This document shows positions 1 through 11,000 of a stretch of DNA of 64,000 nucleotides, in pieces. Numbering within the stretch: the stretch's first letter is position 1; the number at the start of each line of letters is the position of its first letter. Where the stretch lies: contig JAHDGU010000010.1 in the NCBI GenBank assembly GCA_020627535.1, positions 1 to 64,000 of the forward strand, read 5' to 3'. A program made the translations under genes and the position numbers. Origin of the DNA: Saprospiraceae bacterium. GTDB lineage: Bacteria > Bacteroidota > Bacteroidia > Chitinophagales > Saprospiraceae. The notes beneath the pieces were generated by a model, which did no database searches, was not told where the DNA came from, and was given only the letters and a program-made list of their open reading frames with translations.

Positions 1-55
1 ACCGTAGACCGTAGACCGTAGACCGTAGACCGTAGACCGTAGACCGTAGACCGTA
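1..55. repeat. Heptanucleotide tandem repeat at window edge
   Basis: Seven perfect copies of the 7-mer ACCGTAG are followed by a partial eighth (ACCGTA), after which the sequence turns A-rich. The array touches the left edge, so its full length and what lies beyond are unknown. Seven is not a multiple of three, so a copy-number change of one would shift a reading frame if the array were coding on the left side. Confidence 0.95.
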
Positions 56-113
56 AAATACTAGTTTGCTTGACCATTCCGGGAGTCAATCACCCAATCA
101 TTGGATCACTGAA

Positions 114-848
114 TCATTCTCCTACTCTGTAGCTATTGCTAAAACTCCTGAGCTTCATCTTGAGGACGCCAAAGATGGCCTCACTGATGATACCACCGGA
201 CATCTTGGATACGCCTTCTTGACGATCAGTGAATGTGATAGGGACTTCTGTGATCTTGAAACCAAGGCTGCGCATCGCAAACTTCATCTCAATCTGGAAA
301 GCATAGCCGATGAACCTGATCTTGTCAAAATCCAATTGTGATAGAGCTGAGATGCGATAACACTTAAATCCCGCTGTGGGATCCTTGACAGGCATCCAGG
401 TGATCATTCTTACATAAATGGATGCCCCATAGGACAGAAATAGTCGGTCAAAGGGCCAATTTTTCACCTTGCCTCCCTTCGTGTAGCGACTGCCAACGGC
501 AATTTCTGCATGACCATCTACGAGCGGCTTGAGAAGTCTTCCGAGATCATTCGGATTGTGACTGAAATCTGCATCCATCTCAAAACAATAGTCATAGCCC
601 TTCTCGATCGCCCAGCGAAAACCAGCAATATAGGCCGTACCAAGGCCAAGCTTGCCACTCCGCTCATGGATATGAAGACGCTGTGGCCAGCTCTTCATGA
701 GCTTCTTGACCATGTCTGCAGTGCCGTCAGGTGATCCGTCATCAACGACCAAAATATGCAAAGCTTCAGGCTGTGCAAATACAGCCTTGATGATGGCGGA
801 GATATTCTCTATCTCATTATATGTCGGTATGATCACGACGGCCTTCAT
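114..848 (-). CDS. Family 2 glycosyltransferase, polyprenol-phosphate mannose/glucose synthase-like
   Basis: About 244 residues starting MKAVVIIPTYNE. The opening IIPTYNE with VVDDGSPDGTADM is the nucleotide-sugar binding start of GT-A family 2 enzymes. The later FEMDADFSHNP holds the metal-binding DxD, and SRYTKGG and TAGFKCYR are typical of the DPM1 group, which moves a sugar from a nucleotide donor to polyprenyl phosphate at the inner membrane. The length fits a soluble DPM1-type enzyme without membrane segments. The frame stays open upstream to 1061, but that extension has no family character, and the ATG at 848 sits exactly at the conserved start. The substrate sugar cannot be read from sequence. 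The gene stands alone, divergent from purB. Confidence 0.85.
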   Translation of the reverse strand: MKAVVIIPTYNEIENISAIIKAVFAQPEALHILVVDDGSPDGTADMVKKLMKSWPQRLHIHERSGKLGLGTAYIAGFRWAIEKGYDYCFEMDADFSHNPNDLGRLLKPLVDGHAEIAVGSRYTKGGKVKNWPFDRLFLSYGASIYVRMITWMPVKDPTAGFKCYRISALSQLDFDKIRFIGYAFQIEMKFAMRSLGFKITEVPITFTDRQEGVSKMSGGIISEAIFGVLKMKLRSFSNSYRVGE

Positions 849-986
849 GGCATTGCTCTTTTGAGGCACTTCTGTGCGGGCACAATATTCGGACAAAAAT
901 CTGGGATGCCGACTATCATTCGACAATTGACTGATGCTCTGGAGGCAAATTGTATTCCGTGGAGTTTTGACCCTTGGGAGTTGTTC

Positions 987-1148
987 GCTGAGAGTTGATA
1001 GTTGAGAGTTTGTAAATCCCTGAAAGAGGTTTGGGCCAGATTGAGAATAATTGTCTGTCATATGGGACGGATGCGGGTCTTGACCACAGATACGCGGTTC
1101 CAGTCATCGGTCATCGATTGAGGTAGCTCCCAACTACCAACTCTCAGC
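987..1148. repeat. Imperfect 22-bp inverted repeat enclosing about 118 bp
   Basis: The left arm begins GCTGAGAGTTG at 987-1008. The right arm at 1127-1148 is its reverse complement at 20 of 22 positions and ends CAACTCTCAGC. The right arm abuts the putative purB -7 box. It could be a miniature palindromic element or a regulatory cruciform; nothing inside resembles a transposase. Confidence 0.7.
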
Positions 1149-1160
1149 TACCTTTACCCT
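1149..1160 (+). promoter_or_regulatory. Putative purB -7 box, leaderless arrangement
   Basis: TACCTTTA (1149-1156) fits the Bacteroidota -7 pattern TAnnTTTG except for the last base. It ends 4 bases before the purB ATG, so transcription would begin at or next to the start codon. No convincing TTTG lies about 20 bases upstream. Confidence 0.4.
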
Positions 1161-2480
1161 ATGATCCAAGCAATCACTCCTATTGACGGCAGATATGCCG
1201 GTAAAACTCAAGAACTGCAGGCCTACTTCAGTGAAGCGGCTCTCATTAAATATCGCGTACATGTCGAATTGGAATACTTGAAAAGCCTCCTGCCCGCGAT
1301 AGATCAAGACACGTCGGTAGTCAGTGACATTGAGAGGATTAATTGTAATGACAGTGCTGCTCAGAAGATCAAAGAGATCGAGCGTACGACCAATCACGAT
1401 GTCAAGGCTGTGGAGTACTGGATCAAAGATCAGCTCACCGCTCTGGGGCATGAGGCCAGTTGCGAGTGGGTACATTTTGCACTGACGAGTCAGGATATCA
1501 ACAATACGGCTTTTCCACTGATGATCAAGTCGGCATGGACTGAGGTCTTACGACCAAAAATTCTGGAGCTACATGCTGCGCTAGTATCACTGGTCAATGA
1601 GTGGCAAGATATACCAATGCTCTCTCGGACACACGGTCAGGCGGCCTCGCCGTCTAGACTCGGAAAGGAGATCCAAGTATTTGCCGAAAGGCTAGAAAGA
1701 CAGCTCGAGCTGATCGATCGCGTTCCATACTCTGCGAAGTTTGGCGGTGCGACAGGCAACTTCAACGCACACCATGTCGCCTATCCTGAGGTGGACTGGG
1801 TGGGCTTTGCCAATGAATTTGTGAGTGGACTTGGCCTAGAGCGTCAGCAGACGACCACGCAGATCGAGCACTATGATGATCTCGCAGCGCTGATGCAAGG
1901 GCTCAGCCGGGTCAATACTATCTTGCTTGACTTTTGCCGCGATGTATGGACCTATGTGTCAAGAGACTACTTCAAGCAGAAGATCAAGAAAGGCGAAGTC
2001 GGATCCAGCACGATGCCGCACAAGGTCAATCCGATCGACTTTGAAAATGCAGAAGGCAATCTCGGCTTGGCGAATGCCGTGGCACTACATCTAGCTTCGA
2101 AGCTACCTATCAGCAGGCTTCAAAGAGACTTGACTGATAGTACAGTCTTGAGGAATATTGGACTGCCATTTGCCTACAGCTTGATTGCCTACAAATCAGC
2201 CCTCAAGGGCATTTCCAAATTGCTCTTAAATGAGCAGCAGCTTGCTGTCGATCTTGAAGATAACTGGGCGGTGGTGACGGAGGGCATACAGACCATCTTG
2301 CGACGCGAAGGTGTCAGCGGCGCTTACGAAAAGCTCAAGGAGCTGAGTCGGGTCAATGCGCGAATTGGAGAGGAGGAGATCGTTCAGTTTATCGCTGGGC
2401 TCGACATCTCAGATGCCATCAAAGATGAGCTCAGAGCTATCACGCCGCACAATTATCTCGGTATCAAGCTCACCAAGTGA
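1161..2480 (+). CDS. purB: Adenylosuccinate lyase
   Basis: 439 residues. The enzyme removes fumarate from SAICAR in purine synthesis and from adenylosuccinate in AMP synthesis, in the cytoplasm. MIQAITPIDGRYAGKT matches the N-terminus of the E. coli-type enzyme. LTSQDINNTAF, SRTHGQAASPSRLGKE and the fumarase/aspartase superfamily signature GSSTMPHKVNPIDFEN (around residue 275) give the active-site regions, including the flexible signature loop with its catalytic serine. The length is slightly below the E. coli protein but complete. It converges on purM, another purine gene, and the two stop ends overlap by 11 bases. A -7-like box sits 4 bases before the ATG. Confidence 0.96.
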   Translation: MIQAITPIDGRYAGKTQELQAYFSEAALIKYRVHVELEYLKSLLPAIDQDTSVVSDIERINCNDSAAQKIKEIERTTNHDVKAVEYWIKDQLTALGHEASCEWVHFALTSQDINNTAFPLMIKSAWTEVLRPKILELHAALVSLVNEWQDIPMLSRTHGQAASPSRLGKEIQVFAERLERQLELIDRVPYSAKFGGATGNFNAHHVAYPEVDWVGFANEFVSGLGLERQQTTTQIEHYDDLAALMQGLSRVNTILLDFCRDVWTYVSRDYFKQKIKKGEVGSSTMPHKVNPIDFENAEGNLGLANAVALHLASKLPISRLQRDLTDSTVLRNIGLPFAYSLIAYKSALKGISKLLLNEQQLAVDLEDNWAVVTEGIQTILRREGVSGAYEKLKELSRVNARIGEEEIVQFIAGLDISDAIKDELRAITPHNYLGIKLTK

Positions 2481-3648
2481 ATTCTTGATCAGCTCGACAG
2501 ATGATCAATTCATTCTTGGCAGAAGCCTCTACCCTACCGATAACCTGTGCGTCAATATCGTAGCCAGCAGCGATGTCCATGACCATTTTGGCGGAAGCCT
2601 CATCCGTATACACCTCCAGACGCTGACCTAGATTGTAGACTTGGTGCATTTCGCGATAGTCCATCTGACCAGCATCCTTCAACAGCTGAAAGACAGGTGG
2701 CAGATCAAAGAGATTGTCCTTAATGATGCGCACGCCATCGACGAATTTCATCACCTTGGTCATGGCGCCACCCGTATTGTGGATGATGCCCTGGATCTGC
2801 GGACGAAGTTGATCGATCATGGTCTTGAGCACAGGCAAATAGGTGCGTGTCGGACTCAGTAGAAGCTCACCAATGCCGTAATCGCGACCGTCCATGGAGA
2901 CCTGATCTATGATCTTGTACTTTCCACTATAGGCAATCTGAGGATCAAGACTTGGCTCGCAGGTCTCTGGATATTTTTCTCTGTGATAGTTGCTCAGTGT
3001 CTGGTGTCTGGCACCAGTGAGTCCGTTGCTCCCGATACCTGAGTTATACGACTTCTCATAACTCGCTTGTCCGTATGAGGCCAAGCCGACAATAACAGCG
3101 CCAGGCTTGATATCATTGATGATAAGCTGATCGCGTCTGAGTCTCAGTGCAGTCGTGTATCCCACATCAATAGTCCTCACGATATCACCCACATCCGCTG
3201 TCTCACCACCTGCCAGATGGAGTCTGATCCCATGATCCTGCATCGACTGCACAAACTCCTCTGCTCCTCTGATCAATGTGCTAATGACCTTGCCATCCAC
3301 GAGATGCTTATTGCGCCCAATGGTCGACGAAATAAGCGTCCCATCAATCGCCCCTACGCAGCCCATGTCATCCAGGTTCATCACCAAGGCATCCTGCGCG
3401 ATCCCTTTCCACACGCTGTAGTCACCCGTCTCTCGCCAGTACAGATAAGCCAAGCTGGTCTTCGTCCCAGCGGTATCCGCATGCATGAGATTGGCATACT
3501 CCGGATCTCCTTGCCAGTGATCTGGCAACACCTTACAAAAAGCCTTGGGATAAAGGCCCTTGTCTACATGTTTGATGGCCTCATGGACCTCCTCTTTACC
3601 AGCAGATACACCTAGCGCGGCGTAGAGATTGGATTTGTTGTTGGACAT
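2470..3648 (-). CDS. purM: Phosphoribosylformylglycinamidine cyclo-ligase (AIR synthase)
   Basis: About 392 residues from the ATG at 3648 (MSNNKSNLYAALGVSAG). PurM closes the imidazole ring, turning FGAM plus ATP into AIR in purine synthesis. HADTAGTKTSLAYLYWRETGD and MNLDDMGCVGA are the ATP- and metal-binding segments, LHLAGGETADVGD follows, and NTGGAMTKVMKF lies in the C-terminal half. The protein is longer than E. coli PurM, as is common in Bacteroidota. The frame extends 9 codons upstream, but the -7-like box TACCTTTA (3654-3661) would lie inside that extension, so the inner ATG is preferred. The 3' end overlaps purB tail to tail. Confidence 0.93.
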   Translation of the reverse strand: MSNNKSNLYAALGVSAGKEEVHEAIKHVDKGLYPKAFCKVLPDHWQGDPEYANLMHADTAGTKTSLAYLYWRETGDYSVWKGIAQDALVMNLDDMGCVGAIDGTLISSTIGRNKHLVDGKVISTLIRGAEEFVQSMQDHGIRLHLAGGETADVGDIVRTIDVGYTTALRLRRDQLIINDIKPGAVIVGLASYGQASYEKSYNSGIGSNGLTGARHQTLSNYHREKYPETCEPSLDPQIAYSGKYKIIDQVSMDGRDYGIGELLLSPTRTYLPVLKTMIDQLRPQIQGIIHNTGGAMTKVMKFVDGVRIIKDNLFDLPPVFQLLKDAGQMDYREMHQVYNLGQRLEVYTDEASAKMVMDIAAGYDIDAQVIGRVEASAKNELIICRADQEFTW

Positions 3649-3661
3649 GGCGGTAAAGGTA
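3649..3661 (-). promoter_or_regulatory. Putative purM -7 box, leaderless arrangement
   Basis: On the minus strand TACCTTTA (3661 to 3654) lies 5 bases before the purM ATG. It is the same octamer that precedes purB, which suggests both purine genes use the same promoter type and leaderless start. Confidence 0.4.
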
Positions 3662-3787
3662 GGGAGAATGGTCACGTAAACTCATGACATTCGACTCCGA
3701 CACCTATATCTGATCACCTGATCTCTGCTCGACATTGGCACCAATGCCGCTGCCTTAATTCCCACTCATTGCAGCAGTGCCTAGTCA

Positions 3788-5065
3788 TTAGTTTTTCTCC
3801 GACATAGTTTCTTGAAGTCGTTCTTTGAGTTTTGCATTTTCGCTACTCAATTCATCAATTTGATCTTTCATATCGATGACATGAAGCCAAAGCCATTCGA
3901 TTTGCGCTAGGAGCTTGGAATCCATGTCGGTCACTGAATACCCTGTCTTGACAAGCTGATCCGCAGAAGGCATATCTACCAGATGCGACTTTTCTTCTAT
4001 ACTCGCCTTGACCTCTGCTATACCTGGTACCAGATCCCATGCATCGTCCGACCAATCTGCGCTATTTTTTAGCGCAACTTTTACTTCTTCTGTTAGGATG
4101 CCATTTTCTACAATGAGATTGTAGCCGTTAATAGGTGTGACATCTCCCACTAGCAGCTGCGCATTGGAAGTCAACTTCATTTTGGAGTCACCGTCATGTC
4201 GAAATTCCAAGTTGCCATCACCAACTGTGTTAATATATCCATGAGCACCGCCATGCCACATCTCAACATACTCACCACTTGAACTGTCGTAGCTTGATCG
4301 CATTAGTCCTCCGACATGTAGTCGTGTTTGAGGATTTGACCTATTTACTCCAACATAGCCATTGGTAGGCTTAATAACTACGAGATCACCATCACCATAA
4401 TTAAAAATTCTAAGAAAATCATTATCTGCCCTAGCACCGACAAACCAATCATTCGCACTTTCACCTGATTGTAGCCAGAGCCCAGACCCCGAAGAATGCT
4501 CTCCCAGCCATAGGCGTCCCTCGACATGCAATTTCTCTCGAGGAATAGCTGTACCTATGCCAATATTTCCATTTTTCACGATTCTGAGACGCTCTGGAAG
4601 TCCTGCTATCTCTGTATTCGCTTCACCACCTGCAATGACAAAATCCGCATCGGGGTTCTCATTATTCTCTCTGAAAATATTCCAGCTATAGGCTCCACCA
4701 CTATTTTGGAAAGCCATTCCATTAGATGCACTGTTATCGGATGTTCTTATCGTAAAGCTGTTCCGGCTATTATCTTGCAATATCAGTCTTGCCGATGTTG
4801 CAGCACGTCCGATCCCTACATTCTCCAAAAGGTAGTATCCATTTTCATTGGATAACCAAGGACTAGTCTGCCCCAGAGCAAAAGGCCTCCATTCTCCTGA
4901 AGCAAAGCCTTCGAATAGATCTCCATCAAACCGGATGGTACCTTCTTCGCTGGAAGTACTATTTCCAATTTTGATAGCACCTTCCACTTCGAGGTTTTCT
5001 ACTTGCGCAGAAAGAAATCCCAAGGAGCAACTAAGCAAAATGAGGGTAATTTGTAAATATTTCAT
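3788..5065 (-). CDS. Secreted repeat protein of the GIGT/LHV (tail-fibre-like) type
   Basis: 425 residues with a signal peptide (MKYLQITLILLSCSLGFLSAQ). The body carries phrases such as VGIGRAATSARLILQDN, NGNIGIGTAIPREKLHVEG and VGVNRSNPQTRLHVGG, recurring units of Bacteroidota surface proteins that resemble phage tail-fibre shafts. The C-terminal part (SADWSDDAW through DMDSKLLAQIEWL) looks like a degenerate version of the conserved end of these proteins and finishes in a short coiled coil (about residues 385-425). No sorting domain is seen, so its surface route is unclear. It lies 11 bases behind the giant C10-peptidase gene on the same strand and may be cotranscribed with it. A structural or adhesive role is inference. 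Confidence 0.7.
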   Translation of the reverse strand: MKYLQITLILLSCSLGFLSAQVENLEVEGAIKIGNSTSSEEGTIRFDGDLFEGFASGEWRPFALGQTSPWLSNENGYYLLENVGIGRAATSARLILQDNSRNSFTIRTSDNSASNGMAFQNSGGAYSWNIFRENNENPDADFVIAGGEANTEIAGLPERLRIVKNGNIGIGTAIPREKLHVEGRLWLGEHSSGSGLWLQSGESANDWFVGARADNDFLRIFNYGDGDLVVIKPTNGYVGVNRSNPQTRLHVGGLMRSSYDSSSGEYVEMWHGGAHGYINTVGDGNLEFRHDGDSKMKLTSNAQLLVGDVTPINGYNLIVENGILTEEVKVALKNSADWSDDAWDLVPGIAEVKASIEEKSHLVDMPSADQLVKTGYSVTDMDSKLLAQIEWLWLHVIDMKDQIDELSSENAKLKERLQETMSEKN

Positions 5066-5076
5066 ATCAATTAAGT

Positions 5077-8000
5077 TTATTCGATTGTAAATGTTCCTGA
5101 GTAAGCAACTCCGTCTTCGGTTCCGACCTCGTACATCTTGACCTTATAGTCACCAAGATTTATATTATTCGGAATGGACCACGGGAAAAAACCATCATCA
5201 TTTGTTGAGGTACTGATAAAACTCACATGATTGTCATTGGCATCCAAGAGCTCAATGACAACATCATCTGTGATATTGATACTTGTCCATCGTATACTCA
5301 ACGAACTCCCTGGTGACCGGACTTGTCCATCCCATGGTTGAGATATTTCAATCATAGGCATATTTGTTACAAGGATCTCAAATTCTCCACTGTAAGACAC
5401 CGCATTTCCTGTTCCATGCTCGAATGCCTTGATATGATGATAGCCACCATCGAGAGTGATGGGCAAGTCCCACTCAAATTCACCATCATTATCTGTGGGA
5501 TTATTGCTGTTATATTGACTCACAAGGTTCACAACGAAATTGCTGTCAGCATCCACCAATTGCAAGACTATCTCAGGGCCCACATTGGAGCTTGTCCAGT
5601 TGATGTTCATCGCATCTTCACCGGTTGTATAGGACTCACCATCTTGAGGGGAAGTAAAAGTTATCATCGGCACAGAAATAATCTCGAAGAGATCAGATGT
5701 ATCAGAAATCATGTAGGACGAATTTTCCGCAATGACAATGTAATAGTCATCTGTAGGTATACCACTTGGAATATTCCAAGCATAATAATTGTCATCTTCT
5801 GTGCTTCCATCAATGGTCCACGACTGAGTACCCGCTTTATTGACGAGTGTCAACTCGACATGGCTTTCTACGTATTGACTCGTCCATTGGATGTGCACCA
5901 ATGAAACATCAGCGGTATATGACTGCCCTGAAGAAGGAGAATAAATGTCTAATTGTGGAATAGCGGGTACAATTGACAATTCCTCTGAATATGACACTAG
6001 TGTGTCTAGGACTGCTCCGCTGTCACCTAAAGCGTAGCCCTGTATACTTAAGACATATGTCCCTGCCAATATCGTAGAATCGATCTCCCAACTGTAATAA
6101 CCATCATTGGGAGACATCAAGTCAATATCTTGAACATATTGACTATCAGAATCAAGCAAAGTCAGTTCAACTGTTTCACTCAGATTGGTGCTCGACCAGA
6201 GTATGTCCAATTGGTCATAACCAATTACTAGGTCACTAATGTTAGTAAACTCAAAATTTAGACCTGCAGTCTCATTAAGGTCACAAGGATCCACTTCTGC
6301 GACGAATACTGCACCTGGCTCAACATGTACACCAGGATTTAGGACTACACTAGATGACGCCAGTCTTGAATTGGACTCTACTGCAGCCGTCATTTGTCCA
6401 TCCGTTACTATAGAGCTGCTTGATTCATACTCAGAGGCAAATTGACCTTGGATGATTAGGTGCTCTGGACAGTCTTCCAGCGACAAATCATCTATCAATG
6501 CGCTTTGCAGTCCTCTACCCGCAATGTAGATTCGTCCCTCATGATTCAAAAAACAAGTATTTGGATAACTAACATTGTGCGACATAGCTGACCAGGAGGA
6601 CAATTCTGGACTTGCATAAGCCAGTGTATTGTAGTTGAAATAAATTCTCGAGTCTTCATTCACAAACATCTCGTGCCCACTAGTCTCTGCAGGCATATCA
6701 TTTTTAGACTCCCATGTGTAGCCTCCATCTATACTATAGTAAAGGCCATGATCTCGCACCGTAGCCAGTAACGTTGAACTACCAAGGATTTTGACATCTG
6801 TGATATAACTCGTCGGCAAATCATGATATATTCTCATCCAAGTATCACCAAAATCATTGGATCTGAACAGGACAGCATCTTCTCCAGCCACAAAGACTTG
6901 TTGCTCCAATACATCAATTTCTCTTAACTGCAAATCGGCACTTGTCAGGACTTGCACCCAAGTCACTCCGCCGTCATTTGTTTTGAATACGATTCCATTT
7001 GACGCGGTATCTCTAGACACCAGAAAACCATGTTCTGCATCTGTAAAATGAACTGCATAGCTTCTGTCAGCCTGCGCCAAAAGTGACTTCGACCATTCTT
7101 CACCTAGGTTGGAGGATCTGTATACTACGCCACCACCTCTATGCACAGCTACGATATTACTGTCGGAAATATGAGCGGCACCGATACTGCTGATGGTGTG
7201 TGTCTCACTTTCATCTTCTATGCGATACATTTTGAAGTATTCACCATTATTCATCGACTTGAGCATGTAATACCCGAAAGTGAGGATCTCTTCGTCATGA
7301 GGAAAAATCTCATGAATTTCTGTACTAAAAAAATCATTATGAGAAGGTGTGGTACGATGTATATCCCAAATCGACTCATCGCCATCTGTCGTAGATAATA
7401 TTACTTCACCCTTACTTTGGAGATAATCCTTCCCCGAGCCATCTTCATTATACTCAAACACACTAAAAAAATACGACTCTCCCGAGTCTAGTCCATTTAC
7501 GGTAACACAAGTATCTACGCCTTGGTAAAGCATTTTGGTATTGGGTCGCGTCCTCTCTCCGTCGCTATATGCAGGTGCTATTGACCAATTCGAGTCGGTG
7601 CTATAGTCCAGTGAGTCAACAGGCTTTCTGTAACCTCGTTCTTCGTGGTCATATCCAAGTAAAATGGCTGCACTTCCATTTCCACGAGACCAACAGAGAG
7701 AAATTGATGTCTCATCCTTACTGATTACTCTTAAGTCATGAGCTTGACTTGATGGTTGATTAGGATTTGCAATTTCTAGACTCGCATAGACCACATTATT
7801 CGCTTCATTGCTTTCTGATTCTACGTCTGATCGATGCGGATACTCCAAGTCAAGGTCTATTGCCAGAAGTAAATAGTACTGCCCCTCAGTAGCCAGCTCT
7901 GAGACTTTTACGTTCCTCTCGTGATAAAATGGCTCTGCACCATTGGCCTCGTCAAAGTGATATTCTGGAGGAGACCAAGAGCCATTTTCTATCCAATGAC

Positions 8001-11000
8001 CTCTTCCGTAATCTAAATCATCACTAGACAGAATTGTATCCGTCGACAAATACATATTGTAGGCAGGAGGTGGATAGGTCGTAGGCAAATCACCATTGCC
8101 GATATTGACAAACTCAACACCGACATCAAACGCCTCTCCAGCACGGACGACACTCTGACTGAGGTATACATTCTGCATGGTAATATCAGGCAGCTCAGTA
8201 ATGATCTCAATAGGTATTGCCAAGATGTCATTTACAGGATCTTGATCCGGTTCTCTGTGAGGAGGATTCCACGAGTACAGCTTGACGATGATGTACTTCG
8301 TACCATTAGTTGTATTGTTGGGCACTTTGACATTTCGGCTTCCGTTAAATGATGCTCCTCCCGATAGATACACTGAATGAAGATCTTCCTGGTCTGTATA
8401 CGTATACTTGTGATCCAGGCTATCAAGAATTGCGTCATCAGAAAAATAGTATTCAATCCAATTAAATTTTATCTTTTGGACACCGTCATTGATGACGGTC
8501 CAGTCAACATCGATGTATTGATTTTCCAAAGCTTGAGGATGACTGAGTGAAGCTGTCTCAAAATAGAGATCAGGATAAAAAGCATCAGTAGAAAGCACCT
8601 CTATCGTCTTCGTTTTACTCAAAATGCCAAGATCCACTGTCTCCACCTCACAGGTTACCTCATACAAACCTGGATCCTCGAAAATAATCCCACTGGCATT
8701 ACTATTATCCAAGATAGAATCTGGTGTTCCGCCTTCAAAATACCATCGTGTATACAAGATAGGGCCAGGATAGATATCATCAAAGCTCACTGGCTCATCT
8801 TCGATGATGACAGTAGGATTCCAATCGAAGTCCAGCGCATCCTCGCAGTAATTGATATCTATGTCAATACCATTTTGGCATGAGCCGCCTGAAGGAAGTG
8901 CTTGTGAACCTTCATCTGCCTCTTGAATGATGTATAGCTCAGTGCCAGGGTGCGGATCCATGGTCACTATTCCCGAAAATTCCAAGTCAATCGACTCACC
9001 TGAAGCAATCACGAGATTGTGATGTTCTTCAATCAACTGGGCTTCACTTTCTTCTATATTCCAGATGGCTGCTCGAATACTACCTTCCCAAGTCACACCT
9101 GAATTATTATACAGAGTAGCATCGACTTCGAGAAGTTCATTTTTACAGATCGGAGTCGCGTATTGGGTACACCCTTGTAGGTTCAAAACAACATTCTCCG
9201 GGTCGGATATTGTCAGTGACCGTACCGCAGACCAAGGGCCGTAGTTGCCATTTGTATAATGTACGCGTACTCTCCAGTAGTATTCTCCTACTGTGGATAT
9301 ACTGGTTGACAAGTCATTGGAAGTTCTGACAACTTCTTGCGCATTATCAAAGCTTGTATTATCCGCAATTTCAAACACATATTCCTGAGGAGAACAAGGC
9401 CCTGTGACTGGCCCGTTCTGATACCATAAGAAGTCAATATCCTCACCGCTGAGCTTGATAGCACCACCAGCTGGCTCAAAGAGTGAAACATTCACTGGCT
9501 CACACTCTGTCGTACAGTCTTCCTTGATCTCAAATATCAATGACTGTGCAGACGCCGTGGGATCGTCAGCAGCAATGATCCGAATGATGTAATAGCCCTC
9601 AGGCACATCCTCGGGAATCGTCAAAGTGTGATCACCGTCATTAATCACAAAATTGGTCTCATACGCTATTTCGCTCGTGAGCAGATTGTGCAGTGCTAAT
9701 CGAACTACGGCAGTATTGCCATACTCCTCCCAGGTCACTGGCAGATCCTCCCCTGTCTCGTAGCACTCATCCTCTGATGGTGGCCAAGTGAAATCAAATG
9801 TGGAAGAGTGACAGCGAGGACCACTCACATTGACAATCTCAAAGCAATGCTCCGTATCTGAGGTCTTCTCCACAATGATAGCTACATCACGCCGATTAGG
9901 AATACCCGACAAAGTGTATGTTCCTCCTTCGATATTGTTCAGCTCTGCATAAACATTGTCAGGGTCTTCTGCTCGCAGATTGTAAGTACCCGCGCCGGTC
10001 TCGTCAAACTCAACGATAAGATCATACTCAGTGAAAGAAGCGCACTCAATCTCCACATCTACTATATCCACATCGCATGGCTCACTCACTGTGAAGAAGG
10101 TATACGGATCACACTGGTGTACTACTCCAAATTCATCTACTGGGTTGATCGTGACTTCTATTTCGTCATTGGGCGGTAATGATTCTGGTGCTTCGAAGTA
10201 TTCATGTCCTCCATATGTACGAGTTTTTTCATAGTATATCACGGAACTGCCTACAGACTTTATCGTTACTTCATATGCAAGGGCTCCCTCAACTTCTTCC
10301 CAAATAACTTGTATGCTTTGGTTCGATATCACTTCATCGGGTACCGGAAATATAGGTGAAATGCACGATAAACTAGTACGATTTTGTTCGCTATCCGTCT
10401 TCAAACCAGCTTCACAATAATCCGCCCTAGGAGTCAAAGTATAATCTGGATCTCTTGGTTGGATCCCCGAAAAAAAATATGTGAACTCATACTGCCTTCC
10501 GTTAAGCAATGGAAGAGACTCTAAATCATAATATTGATTCAATGATGAATCTTCCCAACCCATATTAACGTGATAGACATATCTACCTAAGATGTCATCC
10601 CATTTGAAACCATCAATAACAACCCAATGACCGCCACCTGCCACATTTGACAGATAGCCTAAAATCGGTCTTCCAGAAACCAAATCAGATCTCAAAATAC
10701 TACCAGCTCGATAATGGTTGGAGGGTGTAATTGAAGATATGTTATATCCAAAATTATTAATCATTGCTGACACAATATCCAAACTGCCGCTGGACACCTC
10801 TGATTTATAACTCCCATTTACATCAAAATTTGAAACGATAAATATGGCAACCGTCCTAAGAAATGATGCTACATCAAGATTTCCTGATTCATAGTCACAT
10901 TCAGCCATATTTCTATAATTATAGTTTAGACTGCTTCCAACTTGATAAAAGCAAAAATTCCCTTCAATCAAGGACGGACTTACAGGCCCTTCAGCCGTGG

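Larger units (their letters stand above)
849..1160. other. Intergenic region between glycosyltransferase and purB
   Basis: About 310 bases with no gene supported. It holds an inverted repeat (987-1008 and 1127-1148) made of degenerate GAGAGTTG/CAACTCTC words, and a TACCTTTA box directly before purB. Short open frames here show no recognisable protein. Confidence 0.6.

Noticed and set aside
80-118. Degenerate CAATCA/GAATCA words before the glycosyltransferase stop
   Set aside because: The copies are too irregular to define a repeat unit.
849-1061. N-terminal extension of the glycosyltransferase frame
   Set aside because: The conserved family start (MKAVVIIPTYNE) is at 848, and the extra 71 codons contain repeat-like intergenic sequence.
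1677-1692. Possible dispersed-motif copy in purB (ATTTGCCGAAAGGC-like)
   Set aside because: It differs at three lead positions from the swapped-stem form and is explained by the normal purB codons for FAERL.
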